A DNA stretch of 6,774 nt from Methanothrix sp. (GTDB lineage: Archaea > Halobacteriota > Methanosarcinia > Methanotrichales > Methanotrichaceae), in assembly GCA_003162615.1 (NCBI GenBank), contig PMNG01000143.1, forward strand, positions 1 through 6,774, given 5' to 3'. Positions 5,085-6,774 of this stretch are shown here, in pieces. The translations under genes and the position numbers were made by a program. Positions within the stretch are counted from its first letter, which is position 1. Every line of letters starts with the position of its first letter. Below the pieces are notes generated by a model. It saw only the letters and a program-made list of their open reading frames with translations, ran no database searches and was not told the DNA's origin.

Positions 5085-5440
5085 CTCTATTTGTTATCAT
5101 TATTCAATACTTATCAATTCGTATTCGGGTGAGCAAAGGCGCAAGCAAAACCACGTTCGTCTAATCATCAAATATGAACTCAAGAACCGTTCAAGTCTTA
5201 TCTTAAACTGCTAACCAGGAATGGCCTTTTGGATACTGTAAACGGATGTCTGATATATTACAAGACTACTCCATAAGGACTTGGAGGTATTACTGCCTTA
5301 AGAATGTGGTAAGAATTGCTCTCCTTTCTCAGTACCCTGTAATTTGGGACGCGCCTGTAGCCCAAACGCTATAGCCTACCGTTACTGAATCTTTACTTAT
5401 CGTCAGGGAAAGTGGCATAGGCTTACTTTTCAGAGTTGTA
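5085..5440. other. Gene-free spacer between the cold-shock promoter and the interrupted gene
   Basis: No gene is supported on either strand. Two dyads occur: TTTGGG/CCCAAA (5343-5348 with 5361-5366, 12-base loop) and the exact 8-base palindrome GCTATAGC (5368-5375). The first lies about 75 bases past the stop codon of the minus-strand gene fragment and may be part of its old 3' region. Confidence 0.35.
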
Positions 5441-5632
5441 TTAGATTAGATTTAGCTTGTATCCTGTAACTGTGTCGCTTGCAGCAGCCTGAAGTGTGGT
5501 ATTCGTACCTTGATTCATATTTCCAGTTCCATAGACGGCATTTCCATTGGGAAAAGTGTCTAGGTGTGCAATAAAATTGTCGCCAGATGGCGCCAGAACT
5601 GCAAAAAATATTTTGTTAGTCGCATCAGTGGC
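5441..5632 (-). pseudogene. 3' remnant of an unknown, probably exported protein, cut by the IS element
   Basis: The minus strand is open for 63 codons, from just after a TAA (5633-5635) down to a TAA at 5441-5443, with no start codon near its upper end. The translation looks like real protein: strand-rich, high in Asn, Thr, Gly and Ala (for example FFAVLAPSGDNF, AVYGTGNMNQGTNTTLQ) with an N-T-T sequon and an end in Y-K-L-N-L-I. Such composition is common in extracellular beta-rich archaeal proteins. I do not recognise the family. Open reading ends about 40 bases before the transposase stop codon, where the IS terminus should be, so the 5' part of the gene probably lies on the far side of the element, outside the window. 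An ATG at 5516-5518 is too internal to be a convincing start. Confidence 0.5.
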
Positions 5633-5673
5633 TTAAATCACATGCCCTTCGCAAAATGGGTCGTGTATGTAAT

Positions 5674-6414
5674 TTATTGAATTGGCACTCTGAAAGTCAA
5701 CAATTCTCTCAGGCTCCATATGTGATCAGTTAGACCTTCAGCCATTGCCGGAGTTCGCTGCATCCATCTTTTTCTTCCCTCATTGATCTTTGTTCTCAGA
5801 GATTTGTGTGGTTTGACGAGGTTGTACCAAGCCTGGAAAAAATCAATGGCATGAGAATGTATCTGGGGATCTTTGCTGCAGTTCATACCTCTGCGCACGA
5901 ACCTAGCCAAAGAGTTACGAATAGTGAGATTAAGCCGTTCTATGTATGCCGTGTTGATCTTGCCACCGGAATCAATACCAAGGGACTCCATAACTTCATC
6001 TGGATCTCCAAATACGACACGTTGGAGAACTTCCACGACTCTACCCTTCTCTTTCTTCTTGCATACCTGTGCATACTTCAAGCTCGGATAAGGAATGAGT
6101 ATTGGTAGCGGTTTTCGTCCAATTCCATTGTAATGAGGGGTCTCCAGGTAGCCATAGACATTTACGAGTCCTTCTTCGAAAGGGTCCCAGTTATCGGATG
6201 TGAAAACAGGAATCGGAGAATTGATGTACCTCCTTCGTTCTACATCTTTGAAAAGATTGATGGCAGCACTGGTTGATCGATCTCCGTCATGGTGGCAGAT
6301 GAATAACCGCGTATCTGTTTTAATTGCGGTAAGAGTGTAAACATCGCCACAATCTTCAGGGTCGCTATCGGTGACATTCTTTTCTTTTTTTAATGTAGGA
6401 CCATATCTCATCAA
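5674..6414 (-). CDS. IS1-family transposase, downstream (catalytic) frame
   Basis: This frame gives 246 residues from its first possible start, though its real product is probably only made as a fusion with the upstream frame. It supplies the second and third catalytic acids: D74 in F-T-S-D-N-W-D and E159 in N-T-A-Y-I-E-R-L-N-L-T. The conserved N-L-V-K-P-H-K-S-L-R (198-207) and the family-typical end (T-P-A-M-A-E-G-L-T-D-H-I-W, R-E-L-L-T-F) are also present. The first catalytic aspartate is not in this frame; it lies in the V-D-E-I-W segment of the upstream frame (codon 6410-6412). Its putative starts (TTG 6412-6414, ATG 6409-6411) have no obvious ribosome binding site. The body is otherwise intact, with no internal stops, so the copy is young or only recently broken. 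Confidence 0.85.
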   Translation of the reverse strand: MMRYGPTLKKEKNVTDSDPEDCGDVYTLTAIKTDTRLFICHHDGDRSTSAAINLFKDVERRRYINSPIPVFTSDNWDPFEEGLVNVYGYLETPHYNGIGRKPLPILIPYPSLKYAQVCKKKEKGRVVEVLQRVVFGDPDEVMESLGIDSGGKINTAYIERLNLTIRNSLARFVRRGMNCSKDPQIHSHAIDFFQAWYNLVKPHKSLRTKINEGRKRWMQRTPAMAEGLTDHIWSLRELLTFRVPIQ

Positions 6415-6774
6415 CCTGGACTCGATCTAAGTGAAGCTCGGTCAAATAGTAATCGGTGACCTCTTTGCAGTGAGATCCAGCCATATCAACCCATCTGCAA
6501 ATAGCATTTTTATCGTGACCTGTCGATCTCGCAACTCCTCTAATACTACCCTTCTCTGGAAGCAACGCCAGCGTCCTTAGAACTTCATCCATCGAAGTGT
6601 TCAAGTTGAAAAAGGGCGTCCCTCGATTCTCACTAAAACAATGTCCGCAGGTCTTACAGCGAAGAAGTGCTATGTTATGTTTGCCGTATCTTTCCTTGAG
6701 AATAATGTTCCCCGCGCCCTTCTTCCCGTAATCTGGACAACCTTCGTACCAGCACCAGAATGCTGATACATCTA
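6365..6774 (-). CDS. IS1-family transposase, upstream frame (zinc finger and HTH), 5' end outside the window
   Basis: The frame is open from the window edge to TAG 6365-6367, so its real start is beyond 6774; the TTG at 6602-6604 is internal. The N-terminal part has a C-x4-C pair (W-C-W-Y-E-G-C-P) and, some 30 residues on, R-C-K-T-C-G-H-C-F, matching the zinc-binding region of InsA-type proteins. A helix-turn-helix follows (S-I-R-G-V-A-R-S-T-G-H-D-K-N-A-I), which should bind the terminal repeats. The frame then reaches the first catalytic aspartate in Q-V-D-E-I-W-S-Y and runs off frame after I-K-K. The downstream frame is +1 relative to this one, and the overlap contains an A7 run (complement of 6385-6391). 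Expression of a whole transposase would need a +1 or -2 shift, transcript slippage, or reversal of an indel. Confidence 0.8.
   Translation of the reverse strand, partial: DVSAFWCWYEGCPDYGKKGAGNIILKERYGKHNIALLRCKTCGHCFSENRGTPFFNLNTSMDEVLRTLALLPEKGSIRGVARSTGHDKNAICRWVDMAGSHCKEVTDYYLTELHLDRVQVDEIWSYIKKRKECHR
6385..6391 (-). other. A7 run at the transposase frame junction
   Basis: Minus-strand codons ATT AAA AAA AGA in the upstream frame become TTA AAA AAA GAA in the downstream frame. Joining the conserved parts needs 6 or 9 adenines instead of 7. That fits an indel in a homopolymer, or slippage by RNA polymerase or ribosome. It does not fit the -1 ribosomal shift known for E. coli IS1, because the downstream frame is +1. 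Confidence 0.6.

Larger units (their letters stand above)
5630..6774 (-). mobile_element. IS1-family insertion sequence, partial (runs off the right edge)
   Basis: The element carries a zinc-finger/helix-turn-helix N-terminal reading frame and a DDE catalytic frame, the classic IS1 layout and similar to archaeal IS1 members. Its transposase stop codon is at 5674. The terminus must lie between there and the end of the host fragment near 5632. The sequence from 5630, GGCTTAAATCACATGCCC, is a candidate inverted-repeat end, chosen only because IS1 ends usually begin with GG. The other end is outside the window, so neither the inverted repeats nor the 8-9 bp target duplication can be checked. Confidence 0.7.

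Noticed and set aside
4717..5214. Plus-strand frames across the cold-shock gene
   Set aside because: They run antisense to a well-conserved cold-shock domain and end in its promoter or spacer.
1..6774. CRISPR array, tRNA, rRNA, or a complete new defence or biosynthetic system
   Set aside because: No regularly spaced repeats, no T-loop or cloverleaf pattern, and no gene cluster of matching functions were found on either strand.

Overview
The window looks like chromosomal DNA of a mesophilic methanogenic archaeon. The evidence is AT-rich TATA boxes of archaeal type about 25-30 bp before likely transcription starts, AGG/AGA-rich arginine codons, a small stand-alone siroheme/4Fe-4S sulfite-reductase-like protein of the kind found in methanogens, a 64-residue cold-shock protein, an exported protein full of N-X-S/T sequons, and an IS1-family element resembling archaeal members. 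A Methanothrix/Methanosarcina-type host is my best guess. It is an inference, not something the sequence proves.

Layout from left to right. Bases 1-425 hold no convincing gene. A plus-strand gene (426-779) encodes an unrecognised 117-residue protein with a lysine-rich N-terminus and a possible AbrB-like C-terminal strand pattern. A gene-poor stretch (780-1531) contains a foldable segment (974-1058) and a bulged hairpin (1383-1404). A plus-strand peroxiredoxin (1532-1996) converges on a minus-strand sulfite/nitrite-reductase-like protein (2105-2761). The next gap (2762-3221) holds a near-palindromic TATA region, a possible 40-residue leaderless ORF, and an inverted repeat starting where a second TATA box would place a transcript start. 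A minus-strand membrane-anchored tandem-rhodanese protein (3222-4499) follows. The gap 4577-4844 contains four successive inverted repeats. Then come a minus-strand cold-shock protein (4845-5039), a spacer, a 63-codon 3' remnant of an unknown gene (5441-5632), and an IS1-family element (about 5630 to beyond the right edge) whose transposase is split into two frames at an A7 run.

How the genes may work together: the peroxiredoxin, sulfite-reductase-like protein and rhodanese-fold protein all belong to thiol, sulfur or redox families and lie side by side. They have separate promoters and mixed orientations, so this is at most a neighbourhood theme and not an operon. The right end shows mobile-element disruption: the 63-codon fragment stops being open just where the IS end should lie, which fits a host gene cut by the insertion. 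I see no CRISPR array, tRNA, rRNA or complete new defence or biosynthetic system. The least explained material is the structured intergenic DNA and the rhodanese protein with its altered active sites.
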